Assembly: GCF_900313065.1 (NCBI RefSeq)
Contig: NZ_OMPU01000013.1
Span: 496,001 to 560,000, forward strand
DNA length: 64,000 nt
DNA from: Kiloniella sp. EL199
GTDB taxonomy: Bacteria > Pseudomonadota > Alphaproteobacteria > Kiloniellales > Kiloniellaceae
Reading direction: 5' to 3'
The notes beneath the pieces were generated by a model. The model saw only the letters and a program-made list of their open reading frames with translations, was not told the DNA's origin and did not search any database. Shown here in pieces: positions 34,959 through 43,407 of the stretch (its first letter is position 1; every line of letters starts with the position of its first letter). Made by a program: the position numbers and the translations under genes.

Positions 34959-35459
34959 ATGGATAGGATGGAACGCATAGGCTTGTTTATCGGCATGGGA
35001 TTGATTGTTCTTGGTCTGGTAACATTGTTTGATGGCACAAATGATCATTCTGACCTGAAGTCGAAGGCAAATAGGTCAGAATTGTTGAGTGATAATACTG
35101 GAACGAAGACATCTGGCCCGATTTTGCCTGATTACGATATTATCCTTGTGAATTCCGCTGGTGTCAGCGGTGGTTCGCCTGCACAATCTTTGAGCCGTCA
35201 GCAAGAAGAAGTAATTCGTTTGGCTCTGAAAACTGGTGGGCGGGGGACTCCTTGTGATTTGCAGGGGAAGCGTCCTGACCGTGTTTTGTGGGGGCAACGG
35301 GGAAATCAGAAACATCTTGATAGTCTGTCCGTTTTTTCTGATGAGAAATTGATTTATCTTGGTAGTTATCTCGAGGCTTGGAAAATACACGCGACCGGTG
35401 GCACGGTGACTTGCTACAGCTTAAATGATCAAGCTGCCAAGATATTGACTGAGCTATAA
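34959..35459 (+). CDS. Unknown membrane-anchored protein between chvI and chvG
   Basis: 166 residues from ATG 34959, with GGAGG at 34947-34951. An N-terminal hydrophobic stretch (RIGLFIGMGLIVLGLVTLF) acts as a signal anchor or uncleaved leader, so most of the protein is expected in the periplasm. The remainder is polar with two Cys (TPCDLQGK and VTCYSL) and no family that I recognise. A small hairpin (AAGAGC/GCTCTT, 34922-34938) lies upstream. It lies between the regulator and the kinase, close to both (20 bases to the chvG start region), so it is probably cotranscribed and could modulate ChvG sensing (inference). Confidence 0.75.
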   Translation: MDRMERIGLFIGMGLIVLGLVTLFDGTNDHSDLKSKANRSELLSDNTGTKTSGPILPDYDIILVNSAGVSGGSPAQSLSRQQEEVIRLALKTGGRGTPCDLQGKRPDRVLWGQRGNQKHLDSLSVFSDEKLIYLGSYLEAWKIHATGGTVTCYSLNDQAAKILTEL

Positions 35460-35491
35460 TAATTTGAATTTGATGTTGTTTGGGGGAAACG

Positions 35492-37144
35492 GTGGCTGAC
35501 GAAAGTCACAAGCAAAAAGCTGAAATAGCGCAGACCGTTAAAAAGCACCGTAAAGGGCGCAAGCGGGGATGGCGCTCGTCTTTAACGCACAAAATTCTCC
35601 TGATTAATAGCTTTGTTTTGATGATACCTGTTGTTGGATTGATGCATCTTGAGCAGTACAGGCTGAGCCTTATTGCATCGGAACTGGATGCATTATCGAT
35701 ACAGGGGCGTGCCTTTTCCCTTAGTTTGGGGTCGACTGCGGTTGTTGCCAGCCAGGTTGGAAGTGAAAAGCTTGTTCCTGAACTGACGCGCAGTCTGATG
35801 CGGGCAATGCTGAATGATATCGGTGTCCGGGCCCGTATCTTTGCGACTAGTGGTGAAATGTTGGCTGATAGTTTGTATCTTGCCGGGGTTGGGGGGCCAG
35901 TTGAGGTCGGGGAGCTTCCGCCGCCGGGGGGCATGGGGATGATGGATCGAATCATCCTGTTTTACGAAGAGATTATTAACTGGCTACCGGGGCATGACGA
36001 CTGGCCGCTCTACCGGGAAGCACAACATCAAAGTGCAGAAGACTATACCGAAGTGCTTATTGCCTTGAACGGAGAGCCCGCTGGAATGGTCCGGACAGAT
36101 ACAACTGGTCGTCTTGTCCTGTCGATGGCTGTTCCTGTGCAAAGATATCGTCAAGTACTTGGTGCCCTGATGCTTTCAAAAGATGCACAGGTCGTGACAC
36201 AAGCGGTGCAGGATCGCCGCCGTGATATTCTCGCGGTCTGTGGTTTGGCGCTGGGCGTAACAGTCCTTTTATCGCTGTATCTTGCGGGTATTATCGGGCG
36301 TCCACTACGTCGTTTGGCAAATGCTGCTGATTTTGTACGCTATGGGAAAGGGCGGGAATACGAGATTCCTGACTTTACTCACCGGGGTGATGAAATTGGC
36401 GATTTATCTGGCGCTCTACGTGCGATGACCGAAGCATTATGGGCCAGAATGGATGCCATTGAAGGTTTTGCCGCGGATGTTTCCCATGAAATTAAAAATC
36501 CACTGACGTCTCTTCGCTCTGCTGTTGAAACCGTTTCTCGTGTAAGTGATCCTGAACAGCAAAAGAAACTGTTGGCTATCATTATGGACGATGTCCAAAG
36601 ATTGGACCGTCTTATTAGCGATATCTCTGATGCGTCTCGCTTGGATGCCGAACTTTCCCGGGCCAAGATGGAAGAGGTCGATGTTGGCAAACTTTTGGAA
36701 GCTCTGGTTGAAATTCAACGTGTTGATGAAAGCTGTCCTGTTTTTGAGACGGATATAAAAGCGAACGAGAAGCTTTGTGTTCAAGGATTGGAAGGGCGAT
36801 TGGGGCAGGTTTTGCGTAACCTGATGACAAACGCGAAAACATTCAGTCCGAAAGACGGCAAAATTCGTTTAGCAGCATGGTCCGAAGAGGGAAGAGTAAT
36901 CATTACAATTGATGATGATGGTCCCGGTATTATTCCGGGTAAATTTGAAGCCATTTTCGATCGGTTTTATACAGAGCGCCCGGAAGAAGAAAAGTTTGGT
37001 ACCCACTCTGGTCTTGGCTTGAGTATTTCCAAGCAAATTATTGAAGCCCATAATGGGATGATTACAGCGGCAAACAGAATGGATGAAAACGGGGATGTTC
37101 TTGGTGCTCGCTTTACCATTTCTCTCCCGGAAGATCAGCGATAG
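35492..37144 (+). CDS. chvG: Sensor histidine kinase ChvG
   Basis: 550 residues from a GTG at 35492 with GGGGGAA upstream. Two transmembrane segments flank a ~180-residue periplasmic sensor domain (the first at ILLINSFVLMIPVVGLMHL, the second at LAVCGLALGVTVLLSLYLAGIIG). HAMP follows (RPLRRLANAADFVRYGKG), then HisKA with phospho-His in FAADVSHEIKNPLTSL, and the ATPase boxes LMTNAKTFSP, IDDDGPGI and SGLGLSISKQIIEAH. It phosphorylates ChvI. Its stop (TAG 37142-37144) abuts the next ATG. Confidence 0.93.
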   Translation: MADESHKQKAEIAQTVKKHRKGRKRGWRSSLTHKILLINSFVLMIPVVGLMHLEQYRLSLIASELDALSIQGRAFSLSLGSTAVVASQVGSEKLVPELTRSLMRAMLNDIGVRARIFATSGEMLADSLYLAGVGGPVEVGELPPPGGMGMMDRIILFYEEIINWLPGHDDWPLYREAQHQSAEDYTEVLIALNGEPAGMVRTDTTGRLVLSMAVPVQRYRQVLGALMLSKDAQVVTQAVQDRRRDILAVCGLALGVTVLLSLYLAGIIGRPLRRLANAADFVRYGKGREYEIPDFTHRGDEIGDLSGALRAMTEALWARMDAIEGFAADVSHEIKNPLTSLRSAVETVSRVSDPEQQKKLLAIIMDDVQRLDRLISDISDASRLDAELSRAKMEEVDVGKLLEALVEIQRVDESCPVFETDIKANEKLCVQGLEGRLGQVLRNLMTNAKTFSPKDGKIRLAAWSEEGRVIITIDDDGPGIIPGKFEAIFDRFYTERPEEEKFGTHSGLGLSISKQIIEAHNGMITAANRMDENGDVLGARFTISLPEDQR

Positions 37145-37597
37145 ATGTCTGAAAGTCAGCTTGTGCACTGTACAACTATTGCCTTTGAAAAAGAGGGGTG
37201 GTTGACCGCTGTATTACTCAGGGGAAAGTCAGGATCGGGGAAGTCTGATTTGGCCTTAAGGGTTATTGATTCAGGCCGTGCAGAGCTTGTTTCAGATGAC
37301 CAAACCCTTCTTACCAAACATGGGAATGATATTCTTGCGTCGCCCCCCTCTACCATTGCCGGGAAACTGGAAGTCAGGGGATTGGGGATTGTCTCTTTTT
37401 CCTATTGTTCTGAGGTTCCCGTGGGATTGATTGTTGATCTTGTTCCGCGTGAAGGCGTTGATCGGTTACCCGAATCAACTAAAGCAGAAATTCTGGGTGT
37501 TGAGATCCCGTGTGTCCAACTGTATAGCTTTGATCATTCAACTGTCGCAAAGCTGTTACTTGCCATATCCCGCCCGGAAAGCGATATAGTAAGGTAA
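37145..37597 (+). CDS. hprK: HPr kinase/phosphorylase, short alphaproteobacterial type
   Basis: 150 residues, about half the Gram-positive enzyme: only the catalytic domain is present, as usual in this class. Walker A GKSGSGKS (residues 27-34) and LVSDDQTLL, then VRGLGIVSFSY. It phosphorylates HPr on a regulatory Ser and can reverse the reaction. Its likely target is the HPr at 39161, which retains the Ser46 equivalent. The ATG follows the chvG stop directly. Confidence 0.9.
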   Translation: MSESQLVHCTTIAFEKEGWLTAVLLRGKSGSGKSDLALRVIDSGRAELVSDDQTLLTKHGNDILASPPSTIAGKLEVRGLGIVSFSYCSEVPVGLIVDLVPREGVDRLPESTKAEILGVEIPCVQLYSFDHSTVAKLLLAISRPESDIVR

Positions 37598-37642
37598 AAT
37601 ATTGTTCTTTCTGTCATTTATTGGGTACTAGGGCGAACATCT

Positions 37643-38542
37643 ATGTCAGTTTCTCAAGAGACTAAAGTCGAAAATTCTCTTAGGGTTGTTTTGGTCACCG
37701 GGCTTTCCGGTGCAGGACGTTCCACTGCAATGAAGGTTCTCGAAGATCATGGGTTTGAAGCAATTGATAATCTGCCATTGAATTTGCTGGACCTTGTTAT
37801 CGGGGATAAACCGCGTCGCCGTCCTCTGGCTGTTGGTATTGATATCCGGTCTCGTAACTTTTCTGCACCACCGCTTCTTGAGCACATTCGCGAGTTGAAA
37901 AAGCGCCCGGAACTGGATGTCTCACTGGTTTTCCTAAACTGCTCGGTTGATGTGCTCGAAAGGCGCTTTAAAGAAACGCGACGACGCCACCCTCTTTCCG
38001 AAGATCGCCCCCTTAAGGATGGTATTCTTGCTGAGCGGTTATTAGTCGCTCCACTTCAGGCCCGCGCAGATTTTGCAATTGATAGTTCTGACACCACGTC
38101 GGCAGATTTCCGGCAAAATTTAACAAGTTTGCTAGGATTACAAGAAAGCGGTGTGATGACTGTTCAGGTCATGTCTTTTTCTTATCGTTTTGGCGTACCA
38201 AGAGAGGCGGATCTTATGTTTGATGTGCGTTTCTTGCGAAATCCTCATTATGACCCTGGTCTTCGTCCTCTTTCGGGGAAAGATAAAGCTGTTTCGGACT
38301 ATGTTCGCAAAGATCCTGATTTTTCCAGTTTTGCATCACACTTAAAGGATCTCGTGATCCCTCTTCTCGCGCGTTATCAGCAAGAAGGAAAAAATTATCT
38401 GACTATTGCAATCGGCTGCACAGGCGGACGTCACAGATCGGTTGCTTTAACGGAGTGGTTGGGCAGCGAACTGGATGATGTCTGGCCGCAAATGATTGTC
38501 GCGCATCGGGATATGGATAAAGAACCAGATCGGTATAAATAG
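37643..38542 (+). CDS. rapZ: RNase adapter protein RapZ
   Basis: 299 residues. The N-terminal kinase-like P-loop reads VTGLSGAGRST, with Arg in place of the usual Lys, a common alphaproteobacterial form. The C-terminal half carries the RapZ signature YRFGVPREADLMFDVRFLRNPHY and TIAIGCTGGRHRSVALTEWL. In E. coli RapZ binds GlmZ/GlmY RNAs and glucosamine-6-phosphate to control glmS; in alphaproteobacteria the gene is kept next to the phosphotransferase genes. AGGGCGA lies before the ATG. Confidence 0.93.
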   Translation: MSVSQETKVENSLRVVLVTGLSGAGRSTAMKVLEDHGFEAIDNLPLNLLDLVIGDKPRRRPLAVGIDIRSRNFSAPPLLEHIRELKKRPELDVSLVFLNCSVDVLERRFKETRRRHPLSEDRPLKDGILAERLLVAPLQARADFAIDSSDTTSADFRQNLTSLLGLQESGVMTVQVMSFSYRFGVPREADLMFDVRFLRNPHYDPGLRPLSGKDKAVSDYVRKDPDFSSFASHLKDLVIPLLARYQQEGKNYLTIAIGCTGGRHRSVALTEWLGSELDDVWPQMIVAHRDMDKEPDRYK

Positions 38543-38721
38543 CTCCGATTAGTATTCCTGTATTTAAAATATCATAGGGCTTTTTCTCTTTGGTTATTTC
38601 TTAAAATACCTCTTTTCTTGAGAATATTTGTCTTTACTGCATTGCTTCGCCTTGTATGGGGGGATGGTTTGCTGTTAATTTTCCCATATATAAAGGGAAA
38701 GCGCCTGCGGAAAGGGAAGGC
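38543..38721. other. Intergenic region before EIIA
   Basis: No gene recognised. It carries an A+T-rich stretch and the GGGAAGG ribosome-binding site (38713-38719) of the EIIA gene. An in-frame extension to 38656 exists, but the start at 38722 is preferred. Confidence 0.4.
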
Positions 38722-39114
38722 ATGATAGGGATGGTTCTGGTCACACATGGTGACTTGGCTCTCGAATTCGTGGCAGCATTGGAACATGTTGTGGGACCTC
38801 AGACACAGATTGAAACTGTGTGTATTGGCCCAGAAGATGACATGGAGCAAAGGCGTCAGGAAATTATTTCTTCTGTTGAAAAGGTAGAAGACGGTAGCGG
38901 TGTTGTAATTTTAACCGACATGTTTGGTGGTACCCCCTCTAACCTTGCTATATCCATCATGGATAAAGCTAATGTAGAGGTTGTGGCGGGTGTTAACTTG
39001 CCTCTTTTGATCAAACTGGCTGGTCTGCGGGAAACAAAATCCATGAAAGAAGCGGTTTTAGAAGCTCAGGAAGCAGGTCGTAAGTATATTCACGTTGCTT
39101 CAGAGCTACTTTGA
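38722..39114 (+). CDS. PTS EIIA component, mannose/sorbose (EIIA-Man) fold
   Basis: 130 residues from ATG 38722 with GGGAAGG upstream. The phospho-acceptor is H9 in MVLVTHGDLALEFV. The following VVILTDMFGGTPSNLAISIM and LPLLIKLAGLRE are typical of the EIIA-Man family. No EIIB or EIIC gene follows, so it is part of a regulatory rather than sugar-transporting system. It takes phosphate from HPr. Confidence 0.9.
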   Translation: MIGMVLVTHGDLALEFVAALEHVVGPQTQIETVCIGPEDDMEQRRQEIISSVEKVEDGSGVVILTDMFGGTPSNLAISIMDKANVEVVAGVNLPLLIKLAGLRETKSMKEAVLEAQEAGRKYIHVASELL

Positions 39115-39160
39115 TCGTGCTTAAAACCGAGTACCAGGGGTTTTAAGGGGGAAATAGAAC

Positions 39161-39427
39161 TTGCTTACCAAAACATTGATGATTTTGAACAAGCGGGGAT
39201 TACATGCCAGAGCTTCTGCCAAGTTTGTAAAAGTTGCTGAAATTTTTGATGCAGAAGTGACCGTTTGCAAGGATGGAACAAGCGTATCAGGTTGTTCTAT
39301 TATGGGATTAATGATGCTGGCGGCTGCGCCGGGATGTGAAATAGAGCTAACTACCACGGGACCTTCTGCGCAAGAGGCGATGGTGGCATTGGAAGAGTTA
39401 GTTCTGAACAAATTTGATGAAGACTAA
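39161..39427 (+). CDS. ptsH: Phosphocarrier protein HPr
   Basis: 88 residues from a TTG at 39161, with AGGGGGAA at 39146-39153. H15 (NKRGLHARASAKFV) takes phosphate from EI, and S46 in CSIMGLMMLAAAPG is the site modified by HPr kinase. Both sites are present, so the kinase encoded upstream should be able to act on it. Confidence 0.93.
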   Translation: MLTKTLMILNKRGLHARASAKFVKVAEIFDAEVTVCKDGTSVSGCSIMGLMMLAAAPGCEIELTTTGPSAQEAMVALEELVLNKFDED

Positions 39428-39510
39428 TAGGGACCAAGCTTTCCAATAACTTATGGGGAAGCCGTAGAAATAATCATCGCGTTGCATAAATTATCAGATA
39501 GGAATGCGCT

Positions 39511-41277
39511 GTGGCCAATAAGTCCGGTGAACGTATATTCGAAGGCCTTGCTGTCTCGCCCGGGGTGGTGATTGGTTCTGCTTATGTCAGTGAATCCAGC
39601 GATATACAGATTTTGGAATACCGGGTTCCAACGGCAAAGATTCCTGCAGAGCTAAAGCGTCTGTCTGATGCGGTTGAAAAGGCGCAAAATCAAGTTCTCA
39701 AGCTGCATGGACAATCGAAAGATTTTCACGGTGCAGCGGGTGAAGAACTTGGTTATCTGCTTGATGCCCACATGCAGATGCTCAAAAGCTCTAGCTTGAT
39801 CGGTGGTATTGAGGCACGTATTCAAACCGGACAAAAAAATGCTGAAGCGGCTGTCATGGCTGAGGTCGGGCAGATTGCACGCAAATTTGCGTCAATGGAA
39901 GATCCCTACCTGCGGACAAAATCACAGGAAGTACGCGAGGTCGGGCATCGCATCGTTCGTAATCTGACCAAAACCAAAGCGGATTCTTATTCTGGGTTGA
40001 CGCCGAACTCTGTTATTCTTTCCGAGGAAATTACACCTGCGGATACCGCGATGATGGATCCCAGCCATATCGGTGGGTTTGCGACTGTCCTTGGTGGTCC
40101 AGAGGGGCACACCGCGATTATGGCGCGTTCCCTTGGTTTGCCTGCGGTTCTTGGCGTGCCAGAACTTCTTAAAGGTGTGGAAAACGGCGAAGTCATAATC
40201 ATTGATGGTACAAACGGACGGGTAATCATTAACCCTAGTCCTGCGAGAATCAAAGATTACAAGCTTCGTCTCAAGGACATTGAACGAGAAGCCAAAGTTC
40301 TTGCGGGATTACGCGATATTGCAGCTGTAACAGTTGATGAGGAACGGGTTGGTCTGCAAGCTAATGTCGAGTTGCCGCGTGAAACCGGACAGGCGGTTGC
40401 CAATGGGGCTGAAGGTGTTGGCCTGCTGAGAACTGAATTTCTCTTTATGAACAGGGAAGAACTACCGACAGAGCAGGAGCAATATGAGGCGCTGGCTGAA
40501 ATTATAGATGGCATGGCTGGGCGGCCTGTAACAATCAGAACGTTGGATGCCGGGGGAGAAAAACTGGTTTCTGCTTTGGGAACGCATCCGACAGAATCGC
40601 AAAATCCGGCGCTTGGATTGCGGGCTATTCGCTTGTCTTTGAAACATCATGATCTATTACAAACGCAACTGCGAGCCATCTTGCGAGCCAGCGCTCACGG
40701 CCCTTTGCGTATTTTGTTGCCAATGGTGACAACGCCGAGTGAAGTTCGTGAAGTTCGCAAAGCCTTAACAGAAGTTGCCGAAGGGTTGAAAAAGCAAAAT
40801 ATCCGTATTGCTGATCCTCTACCACCACTTGGAATTATGATTGAAGTTCCGGGTGCGGCACTGGCTGCGGACGGGCTGGCCAAAGTCGCAGATTTCTTTG
40901 CTATCGGAACCAATGATCTGACGATGTACACTCTGGCGATCGATAGGGCTGAGGAACAGGTGGCTTATCTTTATAATCCTTTGCATCCAGCGGTGTTACG
41001 GTTGATTTCTTTTGCGGTGGATGCAGCGAGGCGTGCTCATATTCCGGTCTCGGTTTGTGGTGAAGTTGCGGGGGATGTCGATTATTTGCCGTTATTGTTG
41101 GGCTTGGGCGTTCGAGATCTTTCCATGAGTTCTAATGCCTTGCCGAGGGTGAAAAACAGAATCCTTAAACTGAATATGGAAGATGTTACCCGGCGTGCTG
41201 AAGCCATAATGACACAGCACGATCCCGGGCGTATTTCGATTATGCTTCAGGACTATAACGAGCGTTATAATTCGTGA
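39511..41277 (+). CDS. ptsI: Phosphoenolpyruvate--protein phosphotransferase (EI)
   Basis: 588 residues from a GTG at 39511. The active-site His is H200 in LGGPEGHTAIMARSLGLPAV. The PEP-binding half carries EGVGLLRTEFLFM and VCGEVAGDVDYLPLLLGLG. There is no GAF domain ahead of the core, so this is an EI rather than an EI-Ntr (PtsP). It feeds HPr and the EIIA in this cluster. A 600-base degenerate region follows before ahcY. Confidence 0.94.
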   Translation: MANKSGERIFEGLAVSPGVVIGSAYVSESSDIQILEYRVPTAKIPAELKRLSDAVEKAQNQVLKLHGQSKDFHGAAGEELGYLLDAHMQMLKSSSLIGGIEARIQTGQKNAEAAVMAEVGQIARKFASMEDPYLRTKSQEVREVGHRIVRNLTKTKADSYSGLTPNSVILSEEITPADTAMMDPSHIGGFATVLGGPEGHTAIMARSLGLPAVLGVPELLKGVENGEVIIIDGTNGRVIINPSPARIKDYKLRLKDIEREAKVLAGLRDIAAVTVDEERVGLQANVELPRETGQAVANGAEGVGLLRTEFLFMNREELPTEQEQYEALAEIIDGMAGRPVTIRTLDAGGEKLVSALGTHPTESQNPALGLRAIRLSLKHHDLLQTQLRAILRASAHGPLRILLPMVTTPSEVREVRKALTEVAEGLKKQNIRIADPLPPLGIMIEVPGAALAADGLAKVADFFAIGTNDLTMYTLAIDRAEEQVAYLYNPLHPAVLRLISFAVDAARRAHIPVSVCGEVAGDVDYLPLLLGLGVRDLSMSSNALPRVKNRILKLNMEDVTRRAEAIMTQHDPGRISIMLQDYNERYNS

Positions 41278-41440
41278 CAGTTTTGAATCTGTTTCTTCGT
41301 GGTTATTCCAATGGTGAGACGAGATGAATGCGGAGAAACACGCCGAATTCCTTGGTAAAGTGGAAACTGACTCTGGCGTGAACTGCCCCTTGCTTGTTAT
41401 AAGAACGGGATTTTTGAGAAAGTGATGTGATGGCTTTATG

Positions 41441-41480
41441 TCAAATGCCGGGGTGGGTACCCAAATGCCGGGGTGGGTAC
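41441..41480. repeat. 20-base tandem repeat
   Basis: CAAATGCCGGGGTGGGTAC occurs twice in direct tandem (41442-41460 and 41462-41480); 19 of the 20 bases per unit are identical. Confidence 0.85.
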
Positions 41481-41542
41481 ATAGACCAAATGATCCGTCG
41501 CTATAAAAAGCCACCCAATCCCGGGGCTGCAATTGTTCCTAG

Positions 41543-41716
41543 TTTTTGTTCGAACATGAAGTTCTTGGAGACAGTCGTGTGGTTGTTGTTCCGCTGAAAG
41601 AGTTGGAAAACAGTAACCGGGGTATGGTGATTTTTCTTAAAAGCCAGCTTAAACGAAGAGTTGTAGAATCCTTCATTTCAGTCGCAAGAACGTTTGCAGA
41701 GACGGAAGGTGCCTAA
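41543..41716 (+). pseudogene. Possible remnant of a LysR-type regulator C-terminus
   Basis: An open stretch of 57 codons ends at TAA 41714-41716. It reads RVVVVPLKELENSNRGMV and then FLKSQLKRRVVESF, resembling the last strand and helix of a LysR substrate-binding domain. There is no start, no helix-turn-helix and a stop just upstream. It is weak on its own and rests on pattern only. Confidence 0.35.
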
Positions 41717-41854
41717 CATTACGGTTTTCTTTAAAATGTTGATGTCAAATGAAGCCGTATGTCGTGCTGCTCTACGAATTTAGCGGATGGCTGTGTTTTT
41801 AGGAAATGGGTTGCAATATCAGTTCAAGGCTGCTAATTTCCTGCCAAAATAAAC

Positions 41855-41874
41855 ACATAAAGATTTCTTTATGT
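41855..41874. promoter_or_regulatory. Palindrome upstream of ahcY, candidate regulator site
   Basis: ACATAAAGA / TCTTTATGT with a 2-base centre: a perfect 9-base inverted repeat, 27 bases upstream of the likely ahcY ATG. Such symmetric sites fit an ArsR-type methionine-cycle regulator of SahR class, but I cannot confirm this from the sequence. Confidence 0.5.
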
Positions 41875-41900
41875 AATTGCACTATATGAAAGCCAAGTAC

Positions 41901-43196
41901 ATGACAGAATTTACTGATTACAAAGTTGCGGATATGTCCCTAGCTGATTGGGGCCGTAAAGAAATCACAATTGCTGAAACTGAAATGCCAGGTCTCATGG
42001 CACTTCGTGAGGAATTTGGTGAAAGCAAGCCACTTGCGGGTTCTCGTATCGCTGGTTGTCTGCATATGACAATTCAGACCGCTGTTTTGATTGAAACCCT
42101 TACAGCTCTGGGTGCTGAAGTTCGCTGGTCTTCCTGTAATATTTTCTCAACTCAGGATCAGGCTGCCGCAGCTATTGCTGCAACGGGCGTTCCTGTGTTT
42201 GCCTGGAAAGGTGAGACCGAGGAAGAGTTTAACTGGTGTATCGAACAGACAATCGAGGGTCCTGAGGGTTGGAAGCCAAACCTCATACTTGATGATGGCG
42301 GGGATCTTACTGTTATGGTTCACGATCATTTCCCAGAGCTTCTGGACGATATTCGCGGTCTTTCTGAAGAAACGACAACAGGTGTTCACCGTCTGTATGA
42401 AATGGCCAAAAAAGGCACATTGAAAGTACCTGCGATCAACGTGAACGATTCTGTCACAAAATCAAAATTCGATAACCTTTATGGCTGCCGCGAATCCCTT
42501 GTTGATGGCATCAAGCGTGCAACTGATGTGATGGTTGCCGGTAAAGTTGCTGTTGTTGGCGGCTTTGGTGATGTTGGTAAAGGTTCTGCAGCTTCCCTGC
42601 GTACACAGGGTGCACGTGTTCTTGTAACCGAAATCGATCCGATTTGTGCGCTTCAGGCCGCAATGGAAGGTTACGAAGTAACAACTATGGAAGAAGCTGC
42701 TTCTATCGGCGATATTTTTGTCACAACAACCGGTAATAAAGACATTATTACAATCGATCACATGCGCGACATGAAAGACCGCGCAATCGTTTGTAACATC
42801 GGTCACTTTGATTCAGAAATCCAGATTGCTGCTCTTCGTAATTATCCTTGGCACAACGTTAAAGACCAGGTTGACGAAGTTGAATTCCCGGACGGCAAAC
42901 GTCTTATTATTCTTGCCGAAGGTCGTCTTGTTAACCTTGGTTGTGCAACAGGACATCCAAGCTTCGTGATGTCCGCATCCTTTACAAACCAAGTTCTGGC
43001 ACAGATTGAACTGTGGGAAAACGCAGCGAACTACGAGAACAAAGTTTACGTTCTTCCTAAAGCATTGGATGAAAAAGTTGCGAAGCTTCACCTTGCGAAA
43101 CTGGGTGTTAAATTGACCAAATTGACACAAGAACAAGCTGATTATATCGACGTACCAGTAGAAGGTCCTTTCAAGCAGGATCACTACCGTTACTAA
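41901..43196 (+). CDS. ahcY: Adenosylhomocysteinase
   Basis: 431 residues from ATG 41901 (in-frame starts at 41877 and 41886 are also open). It begins [20 protein letters not shown] and carries the family NAD-binding motif [19 protein letters not shown], then [10 protein letters not shown] and NIGHFDSEI, with the conserved C-terminal pair KQDHYRY. It hydrolyses S-adenosylhomocysteine to adenosine and homocysteine, removing the product inhibitor of methyltransferases. The preceding palindrome suggests control by SAH or methionine status (inference). Confidence 0.97.
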   Translation: MTEFTDYKVADMSLADWGRKEITIAETEMPGLMALREEFGESKPLAGSRIAGCLHMTIQTAVLIETLTALGAEVRWSSCNIFSTQDQAAAAIAATGVPVFAWKGETEEEFNWCIEQTIEGPEGWKPNLILDDGGDLTVMVHDHFPELLDDIRGLSEETTTGVHRLYEMAKKGTLKVPAINVNDSVTKSKFDNLYGCRESLVDGIKRATDVMVAGKVAVVGGFGDVGKGSAASLRTQGARVLVTEIDPICALQAAMEGYEVTTMEEAASIGDIFVTTTGNKDIITIDHMRDMKDRAIVCNIGHFDSEIQIAALRNYPWHNVKDQVDEVEFPDGKRLIILAEGRLVNLGCATGHPSFVMSASFTNQVLAQIELWENAANYENKVYVLPKALDEKVAKLHLAKLGVKLTKLTQEQADYIDVPVEGPFKQDHYRY

Positions 43197-43257
43197 TAAT
43201 TTGTAAAGGCTTAGTTACACGGTATTTACCGGTAATATAGCCACAAAACGTTATCTT

Positions 43258-43289
43258 CAGGGGTCGCAGATTAATTTCTGTGGTCCCTG
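43258..43289 (+). promoter_or_regulatory. Hairpin downstream of ahcY
   Basis: CAGGGGTCGCAGA pairs with TCTGTGGTCCCTG through several G-U pairs around TTAATT. No T-run follows. It might be a weak terminator or the 3' end of ahcY mRNA. Confidence 0.4.
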
Positions 43290-43407
43290 ATTGCGTTCAA
43301 CATCTTGTTTTGACAAGATAAACTCATTACACTTGGTGAGGGTTTTCTGGCAGCTTCAAAAAATCCAAACTAGATATGGATTTTCTGCATTTTTTGAGGG
43401 GAACGCA

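Larger units (their letters stand above)
41278..41900. other. Degenerate intergenic region between ptsI and ahcY
   Basis: It contains no intact gene. It holds a 20-base tandem repeat (41441-41480), a fragment resembling the end of a LysR protein (41543-41716) and an imperfect palindrome before ahcY (41855-41874). Confidence 0.5.

Noticed and set aside
37643-38542. Arg instead of Lys in the RapZ P-loop (GAGRST)
   Set aside because: This variant is usual in alphaproteobacterial RapZ, so I did not list it as unusual.
41092-41532. 146-codon open frame on the minus strand across the end of ptsI
   Set aside because: It is antisense to the conserved EI C-terminus and has no recognisable domain.
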